A stretch of DNA of 64,000 nt from Blastomonas fulva. Its GTDB lineage: Bacteria; Pseudomonadota; Alphaproteobacteria; Sphingomonadales; Sphingomonadaceae. Shown here in pieces: positions 26,238 to 36,388 of this stretch. Position numbers and translations under genes: made by a program. Numbering within the stretch: the stretch's first letter is position 1; every line of letters begins with the position of its first letter. Below the pieces are notes generated by a model. That model was given only the letters and a program-made list of their open reading frames with translations. It made no database searches and had not been told where the DNA came from. The stretch lies in the NCBI RefSeq assembly GCF_003431825.1, contig NZ_CP020083.1, positions 3,510,501-3,574,500 of the forward strand, written 5' to 3'.

Positions 26238-28610
26238 ATGCCTACCCTCCCCCTCCCCCTCGCCGCCGACACCCCAGTGCAGCACAGCCGCGCCGAGACC
26301 GTCGAGCTGCTGACCCAGATCGAGCAAAGGCTGCGCTGGCTGTCGTCGTGGATGATCCACAACGCCAACACGCTGCGCGAGAAACGCGACGGGCTCAAGG
26401 TCGGCGGGCACCAGGCAAGCTGCGCATCGATGACTGCGATCATGGCGGCGCTGTATTTCCATGCTCTGCGCCCGCAGGACAAAGTCGCGGTCAAGCCGCA
26501 TGCCGGGCCCGTGCTCCACGCCATCCATTATCTGCTGGACGAGCAGACCCGCGAGAAGATGGAGCGCTTCCGCGGGCTTGGCGGGGTACAGAGTTACCCC
26601 TCGCGCACCAAGGACAGCATCCCGGTGGATTTTTCGACCGGATCGGTGGGCCTTGGGGTTGCGGTCACCGCCTTTTCGTCGCTGGTGCAGGATTATCTAA
26701 TCGCGCACGGCCAGATGCGCGAGGAGCAATCGGGCCGGATGATCGCGCTGATGGGCGATGCCGAGCTCGACGAGGGCAATATCTACGAATGCCTGATCGA
26801 GGGCTACAAGCACGATCTGCGCAACTGCTGGTGGGTGGTCGATTACAACCGCCAGTCGCTCGATGCGACCACCGCTGACCGCATGTTCCGCCGCTTCGAC
26901 GATATCTTCGAGACCTGCGGCTGGCGCGTCGTCACGCTCAAGCACGGCAAGCTGCAGCGCGCCGCGTTCAAGCGCCCCGGCGGCAAGGCGCTGGAGGACT
27001 GGATCGAGACTTGCCCCAACGCCGATTTTGCCGCCCTGACCTATCTCGGCGGAGCGGCGTGGCGCGAGCGGCTGATGCACGACATCGGCAAGAAGCGCGG
27101 CGTGGCCGACCTGCTCGGATCGTTCGACGATGCCGAGCTTGCCCGGCTGATGACCAATCTGGGCGGGCATTGCATCGAAACCCTGCTGGACGCGTTCGAC
27201 AGCATGGATGACGAGCGGCCCACGCTGCTGATCGCCTATACCGTCAAGGGCTATGGCCTCCCGCTCGCGGGGCACAAGGACAACCATTCGGGCATGATGA
27301 ACACCGGCCAGATCGAAAGCCTGCGCGATGATCTGGCAATCGCGCCAGGCGAGGAATGGGGCAAATGGTCGGGCCTGGGCGACAATCTTGCGGCCACGCT
27401 GCAGGCGTTCGTCGACAGCAGCCCGATCGCCCGCAAACAGGCCGAGCATGCCGCGCCTGCGATCCCCCTCCCCGATCGTCTGCCCGTACCCGAAGGTGCG
27501 GAGCAATCGACGCAGGCGGCGTTCGGCAAGGTATTGCACGACCTTGCCAAGTCGAGCGAGCCGCTCGCAGACCGGCTTGTCACCACCGCGCCCGACGTTA
27601 CGCAGACCACGAACCTTGGCGCGTTCGTCAACCAGCGCGGGCTGTTCCGGCGGCAGGAGCTCGCCGATGTGTTCCAGCGGGTGAAGATCCCCAGCGCGCA
27701 GAAATGGTCGGCTCACCGCGCAGGCCAGCATATCGAGCTGGGGATTGCCGAGAACAACTTCTTCCTCGCGCTCGCAGCGCTTGGGCTTGCCGCCCCGCAT
27801 TTCGGCACCCGGCTGATGCCGGTGGGGACGGTGTATGATCCCTTCATCGCGCGCGGGCTCGATGCGCTCAATTATGGCTGCTATCAGGATTCGCGTTTTC
27901 TGCTGGTCGGCACGCCTTCGGGCATCACGCTGGCAGGCGAAGGCGGCGCGCACCAGTCGATCAACACGCCGCTGATCGGCATGGGCCAGCCGGGGCTGGA
28001 GAGCTTCGAACCGGCGTTTGCCGACGAGGTCGCGCTGATGATGTGCTGGGCCTTCAGGCACATGCAGGCGGATGGCGGCAGCTCGGTCTATCTGCGGCTC
28101 ACCACACGGGTGATCGAGCAGGTCGCGCGCGACAGCAGCGCCTGGGAAGAGGATGCAATCGCGGGCGCTTATTGGCTGCGCGAACCTGCGGGCCCGGCGG
28201 AAGCCGCGATCGCCTTTTGCGGCGCGGTGGCGCCCGAGGCTATGGCGGCGTGGGAAGCGCTCAGCGACGACATTCCCGGGCTCGGGCTGCTTGCCGTGAC
28301 CTCGCCCGACCGGCTGCACCGCGACTGGTCCGCCCAGCGCGCGGCACGCTGGACCGGCAAGGCGCAGGGGCCCAGCCATATCGAGCGGCTGCTGGGCGCG
28401 CTCGGTCCCGATGCGGGTCTGGTCACGGTGCTCGATGGTTCGCCTTCGGCGCTCTCGTGGCTGGGCGGTGTGCATGGCCATCGCGTCAGCCCGCTGGGCA
28501 CCGATCGCTTCGGCCAGACCGGCGACCTGCCCGATCTCTATCGCACCTACAGGCTCGATAACGAGGCGATCATCGATGCGATGGCCGACCTGCTGCTGCA
28601 GCGCGGGTGA
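26238..28610 (+). CDS. Thiamine-diphosphate E1/transketolase-like enzyme (AceE-related)
   Basis: 790 residues, close to homodimeric pyruvate dehydrogenase E1 (AceE) but shorter by about 100. The N-terminal half holds the ThDP-Mg motif in MGDAELDEGNIYE...VVDYN, and later IAYTVKGYGLPLAGHKDNH, as in AceE. The C-terminal half has the pyrimidine-domain region HIELGIAENN. Related stand-alone proteins are called MdeB or transketolase; they may decarboxylate short 2-oxo acids. No E2/E3 genes are nearby, so assignment to a classic complex is doubtful. The ATG at 26238 has GGAAGG about eleven bases before it. Confidence 0.85.
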   Translation: MPTLPLPLAADTPVQHSRAETVELLTQIEQRLRWLSSWMIHNANTLREKRDGLKVGGHQASCASMTAIMAALYFHALRPQDKVAVKPHAGPVLHAIHYLLDEQTREKMERFRGLGGVQSYPSRTKDSIPVDFSTGSVGLGVAVTAFSSLVQDYLIAHGQMREEQSGRMIALMGDAELDEGNIYECLIEGYKHDLRNCWWVVDYNRQSLDATTADRMFRRFDDIFETCGWRVVTLKHGKLQRAAFKRPGGKALEDWIETCPNADFAALTYLGGAAWRERLMHDIGKKRGVADLLGSFDDAELARLMTNLGGHCIETLLDAFDSMDDERPTLLIAYTVKGYGLPLAGHKDNHSGMMNTGQIESLRDDLAIAPGEEWGKWSGLGDNLAATLQAFVDSSPIARKQAEHAAPAIPLPDRLPVPEGAEQSTQAAFGKVLHDLAKSSEPLADRLVTTAPDVTQTTNLGAFVNQRGLFRRQELADVFQRVKIPSAQKWSAHRAGQHIELGIAENNFFLALAALGLAAPHFGTRLMPVGTVYDPFIARGLDALNYGCYQDSRFLLVGTPSGITLAGEGGAHQSINTPLIGMGQPGLESFEPAFADEVALMMCWAFRHMQADGGSSVYLRLTTRVIEQVARDSSAWEEDAIAGAYWLREPAGPAEAAIAFCGAVAPEAMAAWEALSDDIPGLGLLAVTSPDRLHRDWSAQRAARWTGKAQGPSHIERLLGALGPDAGLVTVLDGSPSALSWLGGVHGHRVSPLGTDRFGQTGDLPDLYRTYRLDNEAIIDAMADLLLQRG

Positions 28611-28623
28611 GGACGGACGCGCG

Positions 28624-29628
28624 ATGAGCCAATGGCGGCTGGCAGCCGAAATCGACGATATCCGGCAGCCGCTGCTGGCCGAGCGCGATCGTTCCGCGAT
28701 GTGCGCCATCGCGACACTGGTCGAGATATCCGGTCCAGCGCCGCGCGACATTGGCGCGCAGATGCTGATCACCGAAGACCATCACTGGGGCTTTCTGTCG
28801 GGCGGGTGCATCGAGGCCGATGTTGCGGCCCATGGCCGCGCGGCGATGGCCGATGGCGCACCCAGGCTGCTGCGCTATGGCGAGGGCAGCCCGTGGATCG
28901 ACATCAAGCTGGCCTGCGGATCGGGGATCCTGGTGCTGGTCGAACCGCTGGCGACAAGCGACCCAGCGGTCGCGACACTGCTCAGCGGCTTTGCCGAGCG
29001 CACGCCGGTGCTGTGGTCGAGCGACGGGCGCGTGCGCGCTGCGCGGCCTGGCGGTGATGCACCCGACCGGGCCTGGGATGGATCGCGCTTCGCCAGGCTG
29101 TTCGAGCCTGCACTGCGGCTGGTGATCATCGGCGAGGATGCCTCGGCGCTGGCGAGCGCCGGGCTGGCGCGGCAGATGGGGCTGGATGTCGTGCTGGTCA
29201 CACCCAATGGCCCTGAGGCAGCCCCGTTCGACGGCATCGGCTATCAGCGCGGTGCCCCGGCGGATGCGCTCGACGCAATCGGGCTCGACCGCTGGACTGC
29301 GGTCGCGGTGATGTCGCACGACCGCGAGGACGACGAGCAGGGCCTGGCGTACGCGCTCAAGTCGGATGCGTTCTACGTCGGCGCCATCGGCGCACGCGCG
29401 CGGCTGGAGATGCGGCGCGACAAATTGCGCGGCCATGGCGTGGGCGAAACCGCCATCGCCAGGCTGCACGCGCCGATCGGGCTTCAGGGCTTCGGCAAGG
29501 CGCCGCGCGATATCGCGCTGTCGCTGGTCGCCGACGTGGCGCGCGAGTTCCATGCGCGCTCGGCGGTCAGCAGGTCTGCCGGTGAATCGATGTCGAGTAT
29601 CGCGCCGATATCGTCGGTCGGCAGATAG
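28624..29628 (+). CDS. XdhC/CoxI family molybdenum-enzyme maturation factor
   Basis: 334 residues. XdhC-type proteins bind the molybdenum cofactor, help add the essential sulfido ligand and insert it into hydroxylases. The N-terminal XdhC/CoxI domain has FLSGGCIEADV, and the C-terminal Rossmann domain has LVIIGEDASALA and FYVGAIGARAR. It starts 13 bases after the transketolase-like stop. Its last 145 bp overlap, on the opposite strand, the 3' end of the MobA-like gene. The facing molybdenum hydroxylase genes are the natural clients. Confidence 0.92.
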   Translation: MSQWRLAAEIDDIRQPLLAERDRSAMCAIATLVEISGPAPRDIGAQMLITEDHHWGFLSGGCIEADVAAHGRAAMADGAPRLLRYGEGSPWIDIKLACGSGILVLVEPLATSDPAVATLLSGFAERTPVLWSSDGRVRAARPGGDAPDRAWDGSRFARLFEPALRLVIIGEDASALASAGLARQMGLDVVLVTPNGPEAAPFDGIGYQRGAPADALDAIGLDRWTAVAVMSHDREDDEQGLAYALKSDAFYVGAIGARARLEMRRDKLRGHGVGETAIARLHAPIGLQGFGKAPRDIALSLVADVAREFHARSAVSRSAGESMSSIAPISSVGR

Positions 29629-30134
29629 CCGATATCGCTGCGCTGCCTGAGACCGAACGCTGCCCCCTGATCGCCTGTCAGCAGCGAAAGATCGCGCACC
29701 GCCTCCCCCACAAAGCACACCGGATGGCCGGGCTTGTCCTTGACCCCAGGCCGCGCGGCATAGCCGGCCTGAATGGCGATCTCCGCCAGTTGGGCTCCAA
29801 GATGCGCAGGCACCAGCGGCATATCGCCCAGAAACACGAACAACCCTGACCTGCACGACGCCAGCGCGGCGCTGCCGGTGCGGATCGAGGCAGCCATGCC
29901 CTCTTCCCAGCCAGGGGTCGGAACGATGCGGCAGGCTAGCCTATCGAGCGCGGCTTCGATCTCCGCATGCTCGGCCCCGGTCGCCACCACGACATCGCCA
30001 AAGCCTGCCGCCAGCACCGCCTCGGTGGTGCGGCGGATCACCGGCGCACCGCACAGATCGGCGAGCAGCTTGGCGCCGCCAAAGCGCCGCCCGGCGCCCG
30101 CCGCGAGGATCAACGCGCCCCAGCCCTGCAGCAT
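29484..30134 (-). CDS. MobA/MocA-like molybdopterin nucleotidyltransferase
   Basis: 216 residues with the nucleotidyltransferase signature LILAAGAGRRFGGAKLL, LGDMPLV for the metal Asp and DIDSPADLL at the end of the domain. MocA-type enzymes add CMP to molybdopterin for xanthine-oxidase-family hydroxylases, which fits the neighbours. The final about 25 residues lie beyond the conserved domain and are encoded antisense to the end of xdhC. It starts 15 bases after the hydroxylase large-subunit gene stop and is the last gene of that operon. Confidence 0.9.
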   Translation of the reverse strand: MLQGWGALILAAGAGRRFGGAKLLADLCGAPVIRRTTEAVLAAGFGDVVVATGAEHAEIEAALDRLACRIVPTPGWEEGMAASIRTGSAALASCRSGLFVFLGDMPLVPAHLGAQLAEIAIQAGYAARPGVKDKPGHPVCFVGEAVRDLSLLTGDQGAAFGLRQRSDIGYLPTDDIGAILDIDSPADLLTAERAWNSRATSATSDSAISRGALPKP

Positions 30135-30149
30135 GTCAGCCGCGCCCGG

Positions 30150-32417
30150 TCAGGCCTTGGCCTGTGTCATCAGCGGCAATGTGCGGATGCGCTTGCCGGT
30201 CGCGGCGAACAGGGCATTGGCCAATGCTGGCGATGCCGGTGGCACGCCGGGCTCGCCGATCCCGCCCATCTTCGCCCCGCTCTCGATGAAATGCACATCG
30301 ATCACGGCAGGCGCGCCTGCGAGCTTCAGGATGTTGTAATCGTTGAAATTGCTCTGCACCACCGCGCCCTTGTCGATGGTGATTGCCTCGCCGATCGCCG
30401 ATGAAAGGCCCATCACCATGCCGCCTGCGATCTGCGCCTCGGCATTGAGCGGATTGACCGTGGTGCCGCAATCGACCACCGCCCACGCCTTGAGCACCTG
30501 GGGGCTGCCATCCTCGCGCACCGTCGCCTCTATCACCTCGGCGACGATGGTGCCGAAGCTCTCGACGATGGCTATGCCGCGCCCGACACCCTCGGGCAGC
30601 GGGCTGCCCCATCCGGCGCGCTTGGCGACGGTGTCGAGCACCTTGAGATGCCGCGAATCCGCAGCCAGATGCTTGCGCCGGAACTGATAGGGGTCCTCGC
30701 CCGCCGCCTGCGCCAACTCGTCGATGAAGCTTTCGTTGTAGAAGCCGATCTGGGTCGAATTGACCGAGCGCCAAGGCCCGTCACGCTGGTTCGACTGATA
30801 GCTGAAATGCCGCCGCGAGGTTGCGGGGATCGCGTAGATGAAGCTCGTCTCGCCCTCGGCATCGCCGCTCTGCACATAATCGGTGCGCCACGCGCTGATC
30901 TTGCCGTCCTTGCCCAAAGTCGCCTTGAGCTGAGCCGAGGATTGCGGGCGATAGGTGCCGTGCCGCACCTCTTCCTCGCGGCTCCACACCAATTTGACCG
31001 GATAGGGCAGCTGCTTGGCGAGCAGCGCAACCTGATCGATGATCTCGGTGACATCGGGGAAGCGGCGCCCGAAGCCGCCACCCATCAGCATGGGGTTGAA
31101 GACGACGGCATCGACATCGATCCCGGCCGCCTTGGCTGCACGCACGCGGGTCGACAGCGGGTCCTGCAGACCGCCCCACAAAGTGAGCTTGCCGTCCTTG
31201 TAGTGTCCGGTGAGCGTGAACGGCTCCATCATCGCATGGTGCAGGAAGGGCACGCGATAATCGGCGGTAAGCGTCTTCGCGCCCGCCACTCCGAATGCGG
31301 CATCGACATCGCCCTCGCCACCCTCGTTCTCGGGCTTGCCCGATGTGCGCAGCTTTTCCTGCGCGGCATGGATAGTGTCGCTCGACAGCGCGCCGTGCCC
31401 GCCATCGGAGAACTTGGGGCTCAGCGCCTTCAGCCCCTTGAGTGCCTGCCAGTAGCGCTTGGCGACCACGATCACCGCATCGTCCAGCTTCACCACCTTT
31501 TCGACCCCGGCAACGCCAAGCGCAGGTTTTTCATCGACCGAGAGCAATTTGCCGCCACGCACCGGCGCCGCCGCGATCGTCGCGACGCGCATGTCGGGCA
31601 GAACCAGGTCGATGCCATAGACCGCGCTGCCATCCACCTTGGCGGGGATGTCCAGCCGTGCAATCGGCTTGCCGATGAGCTTGTACTGTTCGCGCGTCTT
31701 GAGCTCGGGGCTGCCCGTCAGCGAGCGTTCCGCCGCACCCGCGGCCAATTCACCATAGCGCAGCGACTTGCCCGATCCTCCGTGGATGACCTTGCTGTCC
31801 GCGGTAATCAGTTCGCTTGCAGGAACGCCCAGCCGGTCGGCGGCCTCCTCGATCAGCGCCAGCCGCACCGCCGCACCCACCGTGCGCATGCCGACCTGCC
31901 CGGTATAGCGCACCGCGGACGATCCGCCGGTGATTTGCAACGGCATCGACCGGGCGATCATCCCGATGATCGCGTTGGGAAGCGCGTTGATCACGCCGGG
32001 TGCACCCGACATTTCGGCCAGAAAGCCCTTGCCCAGCGCGCTGTTGGCAAAGGCGAGATCGGCCGGAGCCTGCTCGACCCTGACCTTGCTCCAGTCGGCA
32101 TCGAGTTCGTCCGCCAGCATCTGGCCCAGCGCGGTGTGCGTGCCCTGGCCAAAATCGATATGCGGAGAGTAGACGGTGACGGTGTCGTCCTCGGCGATCT
32201 TCATCCAGCCAAGGAAATTGTGATCGTTGCCGGTTTCGGTAAGCGCCTTGGCGCGGGCATTGGCGGACCTGTCGCTCCAGTAGACGCCGAAGACCCCGCC
32301 GCCGACCAGCAGCGCGCCACCGATCAGAAAGGCGCGGCGGACCATGCCCTTCTTCTTTCTGGGCGGAGCAGCTTCCAGCGGAGCATCGAGGTGCGGTGTG
32401 GGATTGTCAGCCATCAT
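30150..32417 (-). CDS. Molybdopterin-binding hydroxylase large subunit (IorB-like), Tat-exported
   Basis: 755 residues. The N terminus carries a twin-arginine motif, VRRAFLIGG, followed by a hydrophobic stretch, so the folded enzyme should be periplasmic. The Mo-binding part shows [18 protein letters not shown] and the catalytic Glu in [10 protein letters not shown]. This pattern and the duplicated domains fit isoquinoline 1-oxidoreductase beta subunits and related aldehyde dehydrogenases. The real substrate is unknown. The start overlaps the stop of the 2Fe-2S gene by four bases (ATGATG), and a second ATG follows at once. Confidence 0.92.
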   Translation of the reverse strand: MMADNPTPHLDAPLEAAPPRKKKGMVRRAFLIGGALLVGGGVFGVYWSDRSANARAKALTETGNDHNFLGWMKIAEDDTVTVYSPHIDFGQGTHTALGQMLADELDADWSKVRVEQAPADLAFANSALGKGFLAEMSGAPGVINALPNAIIGMIARSMPLQITGGSSAVRYTGQVGMRTVGAAVRLALIEEAADRLGVPASELITADSKVIHGGSGKSLRYGELAAGAAERSLTGSPELKTREQYKLIGKPIARLDIPAKVDGSAVYGIDLVLPDMRVATIAAAPVRGGKLLSVDEKPALGVAGVEKVVKLDDAVIVVAKRYWQALKGLKALSPKFSDGGHGALSSDTIHAAQEKLRTSGKPENEGGEGDVDAAFGVAGAKTLTADYRVPFLHHAMMEPFTLTGHYKDGKLTLWGGLQDPLSTRVRAAKAAGIDVDAVVFNPMLMGGGFGRRFPDVTEIIDQVALLAKQLPYPVKLVWSREEEVRHGTYRPQSSAQLKATLGKDGKISAWRTDYVQSGDAEGETSFIYAIPATSRRHFSYQSNQRDGPWRSVNSTQIGFYNESFIDELAQAAGEDPYQFRRKHLAADSRHLKVLDTVAKRAGWGSPLPEGVGRGIAIVESFGTIVAEVIEATVREDGSPQVLKAWAVVDCGTTVNPLNAEAQIAGGMVMGLSSAIGEAITIDKGAVVQSNFNDYNILKLAGAPAVIDVHFIESGAKMGGIGEPGVPPASPALANALFAATGKRIRTLPLMTQAKA

Positions 32418-32896
32418 GCCTCTCCCTTGAGCGCGGTTGCGGCCTGGCCGGTCGCCGCCAGAATGGCCTTGCGGATGCGTGGATAGGTGCCGCAGCGACA
32501 AATGTTGGTCATCGCCTCGTCGATCTGCGCGTCGCTCGGGCTGCCGGTCGCCTCGATCAGCGCCACCGCGGCCATGATCTGGCCCGACTGGCAATAGCCG
32601 CACTGCGGCACCTGCGCGTCGATCCACGCCTGCTGCACCTTGTGCAGCGCGCCATCGGCGCTCTTCAGCCCCTCGATCGTGGTGACCGACTTGCCCGCGA
32701 TGTCGCTGATCGGCACGCTGCACGACCGGGTGATCTGGCCATCGACATGCACCGAGCATGCGCCGCACGCGGCGATACCGCAACCGAACTTGGTGCCGGT
32801 GAGCTCCAGTTCCTCGCGCAGCGCCCAGAGCAGCGGAGTGTCTGCGTCCGCCTCGACGCTGACCTGCTTGCCGTTGACCTTGAAATCGATTGCCAC
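32414..32896 (-). CDS. 2Fe-2S small subunit of the molybdenum hydroxylase (IorA-like)
   Basis: 160 residues with two cluster-binding sets. The plant-ferredoxin-type set is [15 protein letters not shown] plus a later Cys, and the C-terminal all-helical set is [10 protein letters not shown] and CRCGTYPRI. It passes electrons from the Mo site to a carrier. Only GTG starts are near the conserved beginning (32896 and 32905); the shorter one is taken. It has no export signal, so it should ride with the Tat-exported large subunit. It heads the three-gene minus-strand operon. Confidence 0.9.
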   Translation of the reverse strand: MAIDFKVNGKQVSVEADADTPLLWALREELELTGTKFGCGIAACGACSVHVDGQITRSCSVPISDIAGKSVTTIEGLKSADGALHKVQQAWIDAQVPQCGYCQSGQIMAAVALIEATGSPSDAQIDEAMTNICRCGTYPRIRKAILAATGQAATALKGEA

Positions 32897-33085
32897 TGCC
32901 GCCACCCCCGTCGCCTGGATCAGTCCTGTATGACAACCTAATGGCCGGCGGGCCAATGTAAATACCGCATTGCAGCAAGTCCCGACGATTGCGGGGATTG
33001 CACTGCGACCCGGGCCGTCTCCAGTGCTCTCGTCATCTGCCGCCAACTGGTGCATGGTCGCAGCATTGCAAGGGACACGCGCTGC

Positions 33086-33472
33086 ATGATCTATATATGG
33101 CTGAACATCGCCCCCATTTTCGCCGCGACCCTTGCCGGGCTGGCCCTGGGAGTTGCCTGGGCGAGGATATCGGGGCTGCGCCTGTCGATCGGCGTGGGGA
33201 TCGCCGCGCTGCTCGCCCAATTCTGGCTTGTCGCGATCCTGGCGGGCGCGGTGATCCTTGCCCCGGATCAGGCCCCGCCCTGGACGATGGCGCTGGGCAG
33301 CGCCTTCATCATCTGGATCGGGTTCGTGCTTCCGGTGCTGGTGGTGACATTGGGGGTCGGCAGGGCGAGTGTCCGGACCATCGCCAGCGCGGCGGGATAT
33401 TGGCTGACGACGATGCTGCTGCAGGCTGCGCTGCTGCAGGCGATCGGGCTGGTACCGCCGCCTGCGGGATGA
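33086..33472 (+). CDS. Small four-helix membrane protein, DUF1761-like
   Basis: 128 residues and strongly hydrophobic, with four predicted membrane helices at about 5-25, 32-57, 65-88 and 98-120. The length and the [14 protein letters not shown] start resemble DUF1761 proteins, whose function is unknown. The ATG at 33086 is chosen since the earlier in-frame start at 33050 adds only polar residues. AGGGA lies eleven bases upstream. It is divergent from the hydroxylase operon. Confidence 0.65.
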   Translation: MIYIWLNIAPIFAATLAGLALGVAWARISGLRLSIGVGIAALLAQFWLVAILAGAVILAPDQAPPWTMALGSAFIIWIGFVLPVLVVTLGVGRASVRTIASAAGYWLTTMLLQAALLQAIGLVPPPAG

Positions 33473-33593
33473 TCCGCGCGGCTGCAACTGGCGGTCGGCG
33501 CAACAATCGCCTATTCGCATCGTATAGAACTCTGGTGCCCACCCGGCGCCTGCCGTCTCCCAAGCCCGTGTTTCAACCAAGGCCAGACATTTC

Positions 33594-34331
33594 ATGACCG
33601 CCGCCAGCCCCGAAACCTTTGGTGTCGTGAGCTACAACATCCGCAAGGCGATCGGCGCCGACCGCAGGCATGATCCCGAACGGATCATGCGGGTGCTGGC
33701 CGAAACCGGCGCGGATATCGCCGTGCTTCAGGAGGCGGACCGACGCCTCGGCGAGCGGCACAGCGCGCTCCCTGCAGGGCTGGTGGCAGAGGCAGGCTGG
33801 CAGGTGGTGCCGGTTTCGACCGCGCGCAACGGCATCGGCTGGCACGGCAATGCCATCCTCGTCTCGCCGCGGGTCGAGATCCTGCGCGGCGAGCGGCTGA
33901 AGCTGCCGATGCTCGAGCCGCGCGGCGCGGTGCTCGCCGATCTGGCGATCGACGGGCACCCCTTGCGCATCGTTGGCGCGCATCTCGATCTGTCGGGCCT
34001 GTGGCGCCCGCGCCAGCTCAAGGCGCTGGTCGGCCATGTCCACGCCCAGGACGAGGAGCGGCCGACGCTGATCACCGGCGATTTCAACGAGTGGCGGCGC
34101 GAGCCTTCGGGTCTGCTGCATCTGGTGCGGCATTTCGAGCATGTCCGCCCCGGCCCCAGCTTCCCTGCACGCTGGCCGGTCGCGCATCTCGACCGGATGT
34201 TCGTGTCCGCAGATCTGGCGGTCGAGCAGGCCGCGGTGCACGCTAGCCGGCTGGCAGCGCTGGCGTCGGATCATCTCCCGGTGTGGGCGCGGCTGCGGCT
34301 GCCCGGCCTTCGCCAGCCCGAGGAATCATGA
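33594..34331 (+). CDS. Endonuclease/exonuclease/phosphatase (EEP) family protein
   Basis: 245 residues with the DNase I-like fold. The key residues are VSYNIRKA (Asn), VLQEAD (metal Glu), GAHLDL, TGDFNEW (catalytic Asp and Asn) and ASDHLPV (catalytic His). Members cut phosphodiesters in nucleic acids or dephosphorylate inositol lipids. Its stop overlaps the start of the phospholipase D gene, a pairing known from other proteobacteria that hints at phospholipid turnover. No signal peptide is seen. Confidence 0.9.
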   Translation: MTAASPETFGVVSYNIRKAIGADRRHDPERIMRVLAETGADIAVLQEADRRLGERHSALPAGLVAEAGWQVVPVSTARNGIGWHGNAILVSPRVEILRGERLKLPMLEPRGAVLADLAIDGHPLRIVGAHLDLSGLWRPRQLKALVGHVHAQDEERPTLITGDFNEWRREPSGLLHLVRHFEHVRPGPSFPARWPVAHLDRMFVSADLAVEQAAVHASRLAALASDHLPVWARLRLPGLRQPEES

Positions 34332-35893
34332 GCACCACCGGCTGGATCGCGATTGCTGTCGCCGTTCTTGCGGGCGTGTGGATCGTGCTCCGAATCACCT
34401 TCCGGCTGCCCACCCTGCCACCGCATCCGCCCGCTCCTCCGCCGCAGGACACGCCCGACAGCCGGATCGGCCAGGCGGTTGCCGGGCTCGAGGCCGCGCA
34501 TCCCGGCCTATCGGGGATCCTCCCGCTGGTGGATTCGCGCGGAGCCTATGCCGCGCGGGTCAAGCTCATCCGCGCCGCCGACCGCTATCTCGACGTGCAG
34601 TATTACATCTGGCGCGAGGATGTCGCAGGGCTGCTGATGCTCGAAGAGCTCCGCCAGGCCGCGGACCGGGGCGTGGCCGTCCGGCTGCTGCTCGACGACA
34701 ACGGCATCGCCAAGCTCGATGACGAGCTGGTGGCGCTGGAAAGCCATCCCAATGTCGAAATCCGCCTTTTCAACCCCTTTGTCATCCGCAAACCCAAGGT
34801 CATGGGCTATCTGCTCGACTTTTTCCGGCTCAACCGGCGGATGCACAACAAAAGCCTGACCGCCGACAACCAGATGACCATCATCGGCGGGCGCAACATC
34901 GGCGATGAATATTTCGGCCCCGGCGACCAGCCAGAATTCGCCGATCTCGACGTGCTCGCCATCGGGGCGATCGTGCCCGAGATGGCGACGGATTTCGCGC
35001 GCTACTGGACCAGCGCCTCCTCCTATCCCGCGCCGTTGATCCTCCCCGCCGCCACGCCAGGTGCGCTCGATGACCTCTCGGGCAGGATCGCGCAGATGAT
35101 GGAGACCGACCCGCTTGCCAAAGCCTATGCCGCCGCCGTGGACACTTTGTCCTATGCCGATCCGCTGACGCACACTTCGCTCGATTATGACTGGGTGCCG
35201 GTGACGATGATCAGCGACAATCCCGCCAAGGCGCTGGGCCATGAACCGAGGTCGCGGACACCGATCGGCGAGATCGGTGCGATCATGGACGAGACGACGC
35301 AACGGCTGGCGCTGGTATCCGCCTATTTCGTTCCTGCCAGGTCGGGCGCGGCGATGTTCGAAGCGATCGCGGCGCGCGGTGCATCGGTCGACGTGTTGAC
35401 CAACGCGCTGGCGTCGACCGATGTCGCGGTGGTCCATGCCGGCTATTCGCGCTACCGCAAGCGGCTGCTGCGCGCGGGCGTGCGGCTTTGGGAGATGAAG
35501 GGCGATGCGCCGCGTCACCCCTCCCCGCGCAGCGGAGTGCTGGGCAGCCTGCCGCGCTCCAGCCGGTCCTCGCTGCACGCCAAGACCTTCACCATCGATG
35601 GCGAGCGGCTGTTCGTGGGATCGTTCAACTTCGATCCGCGTTCGATGCACCTCAACACCGAGCTGGGTTTTCTGATGGACAGCCCGGCACTGGCGCAAAG
35701 GCTGCAGCAGCTGTTCAGTGAACCGATGCGCCAGCGGGCCTATCAGGTGCAAATGACGCCCCGCGGCGCACTGCAATGGATCGACGAGCGGCCCGAGGGC
35801 ACGGTGATCCACACCCACGACCCCTGCACCACGCTGGTGCGGCGGATGCAGGTGGTGTTCTGGCGGGCGCTGCCGATCGAATGGCTGCTGTGA
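34328..35893 (+). CDS. Phospholipase D / cardiolipin synthase-like protein
   Basis: 521 residues with an N-terminal membrane anchor at about 5-22 followed by a proline-rich spacer. Two HKD motifs are present: HNKSLTADNQMTIIGGRN and HAKTFTIDGERLFVGSFN. LDVQYYIWREDVAG precedes the first, as in ClsC-type proteins. It could be a cardiolipin synthase or a phospholipase. Translation is coupled to the EEP gene by a four-base overlap. Confidence 0.9.
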   Translation: MSTTGWIAIAVAVLAGVWIVLRITFRLPTLPPHPPAPPPQDTPDSRIGQAVAGLEAAHPGLSGILPLVDSRGAYAARVKLIRAADRYLDVQYYIWREDVAGLLMLEELRQAADRGVAVRLLLDDNGIAKLDDELVALESHPNVEIRLFNPFVIRKPKVMGYLLDFFRLNRRMHNKSLTADNQMTIIGGRNIGDEYFGPGDQPEFADLDVLAIGAIVPEMATDFARYWTSASSYPAPLILPAATPGALDDLSGRIAQMMETDPLAKAYAAAVDTLSYADPLTHTSLDYDWVPVTMISDNPAKALGHEPRSRTPIGEIGAIMDETTQRLALVSAYFVPARSGAAMFEAIAARGASVDVLTNALASTDVAVVHAGYSRYRKRLLRAGVRLWEMKGDAPRHPSPRSGVLGSLPRSSRSSLHAKTFTIDGERLFVGSFNFDPRSMHLNTELGFLMDSPALAQRLQQLFSEPMRQRAYQVQMTPRGALQWIDERPEGTVIHTHDPCTTLVRRMQVVFWRALPIEWLL

Positions 35894-35903
35894 GCGCCAG
35901 GCG

Positions 35904-36365
35904 CTATTTTACTGCAACCCGCTTGTAGCGCCACGCCTGCGGCTTGCTGCCGTCGATCATCGAAGCTTCGGCGAGCAGCATCCCGTCTTCCATCCAGTAA
36001 CGGATGCGCTGGGGATATGTGTGGTTGGGGTTGACGAACACCACCTCGGCCGGACCCGCCCTGACCGCGCGAAACGCCGCGGCGGGGTTGCCGAAGGGCG
36101 ATCCGTAGAACATCAGATCGCCATTCTCGTTGCGCGCGATGCGCATGAACTCATAGCTGGTGACCGCATCGGCGCGGCCGCCGCGCCCGGTCCCCAGCAT
36201 GGTCTGCGCGCGGCACGCCGTCCAGTTCTCCTCGGTCCACTTGCCTTCGGCTTCCTCGGAGACCCAGCGCCCCTCGATCCAGCACGGCAGCGATGGCGGC
36301 GCGGGCAGGCTCGGCAGGGCACCCGCCTGCAATGCCATCGCGATGATCCAGCCAGCCAGTCCCAT
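35904..36365 (-). CDS. Secreted DUF6265-like protein
   Basis: 153 residues. A signal peptide of about 20 residues (hydrophobic WIIAMALQAG) precedes a beta-rich domain. IEGRWVSEEAEG and the closing SMIDGSKPQAWRYKR are typical of DUF6265, a lipocalin-like periplasmic family without known function. AGGG lies a few bases before the ATG at 36365. It begins 23 bases after the DMT transporter stop and is probably in the same operon. Confidence 0.78.
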   Translation of the reverse strand: MGLAGWIIAMALQAGALPSLPAPPSLPCWIEGRWVSEEAEGKWTEENWTACRAQTMLGTGRGGRADAVTSYEFMRIARNENGDLMFYGSPFGNPAAAFRAVRAGPAEVVFVNPNHTYPQRIRYWMEDGMLLAEASMIDGSKPQAWRYKRVAVK

Positions 36366-36388
36366 AGCCCCTACCCTTTTTGGCGTGC

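Noticed and set aside
26697..28772. A 691-codon open frame antisense to the AceE-like gene
   Set aside because: No domain, and the sense gene has clear ThDP motifs.
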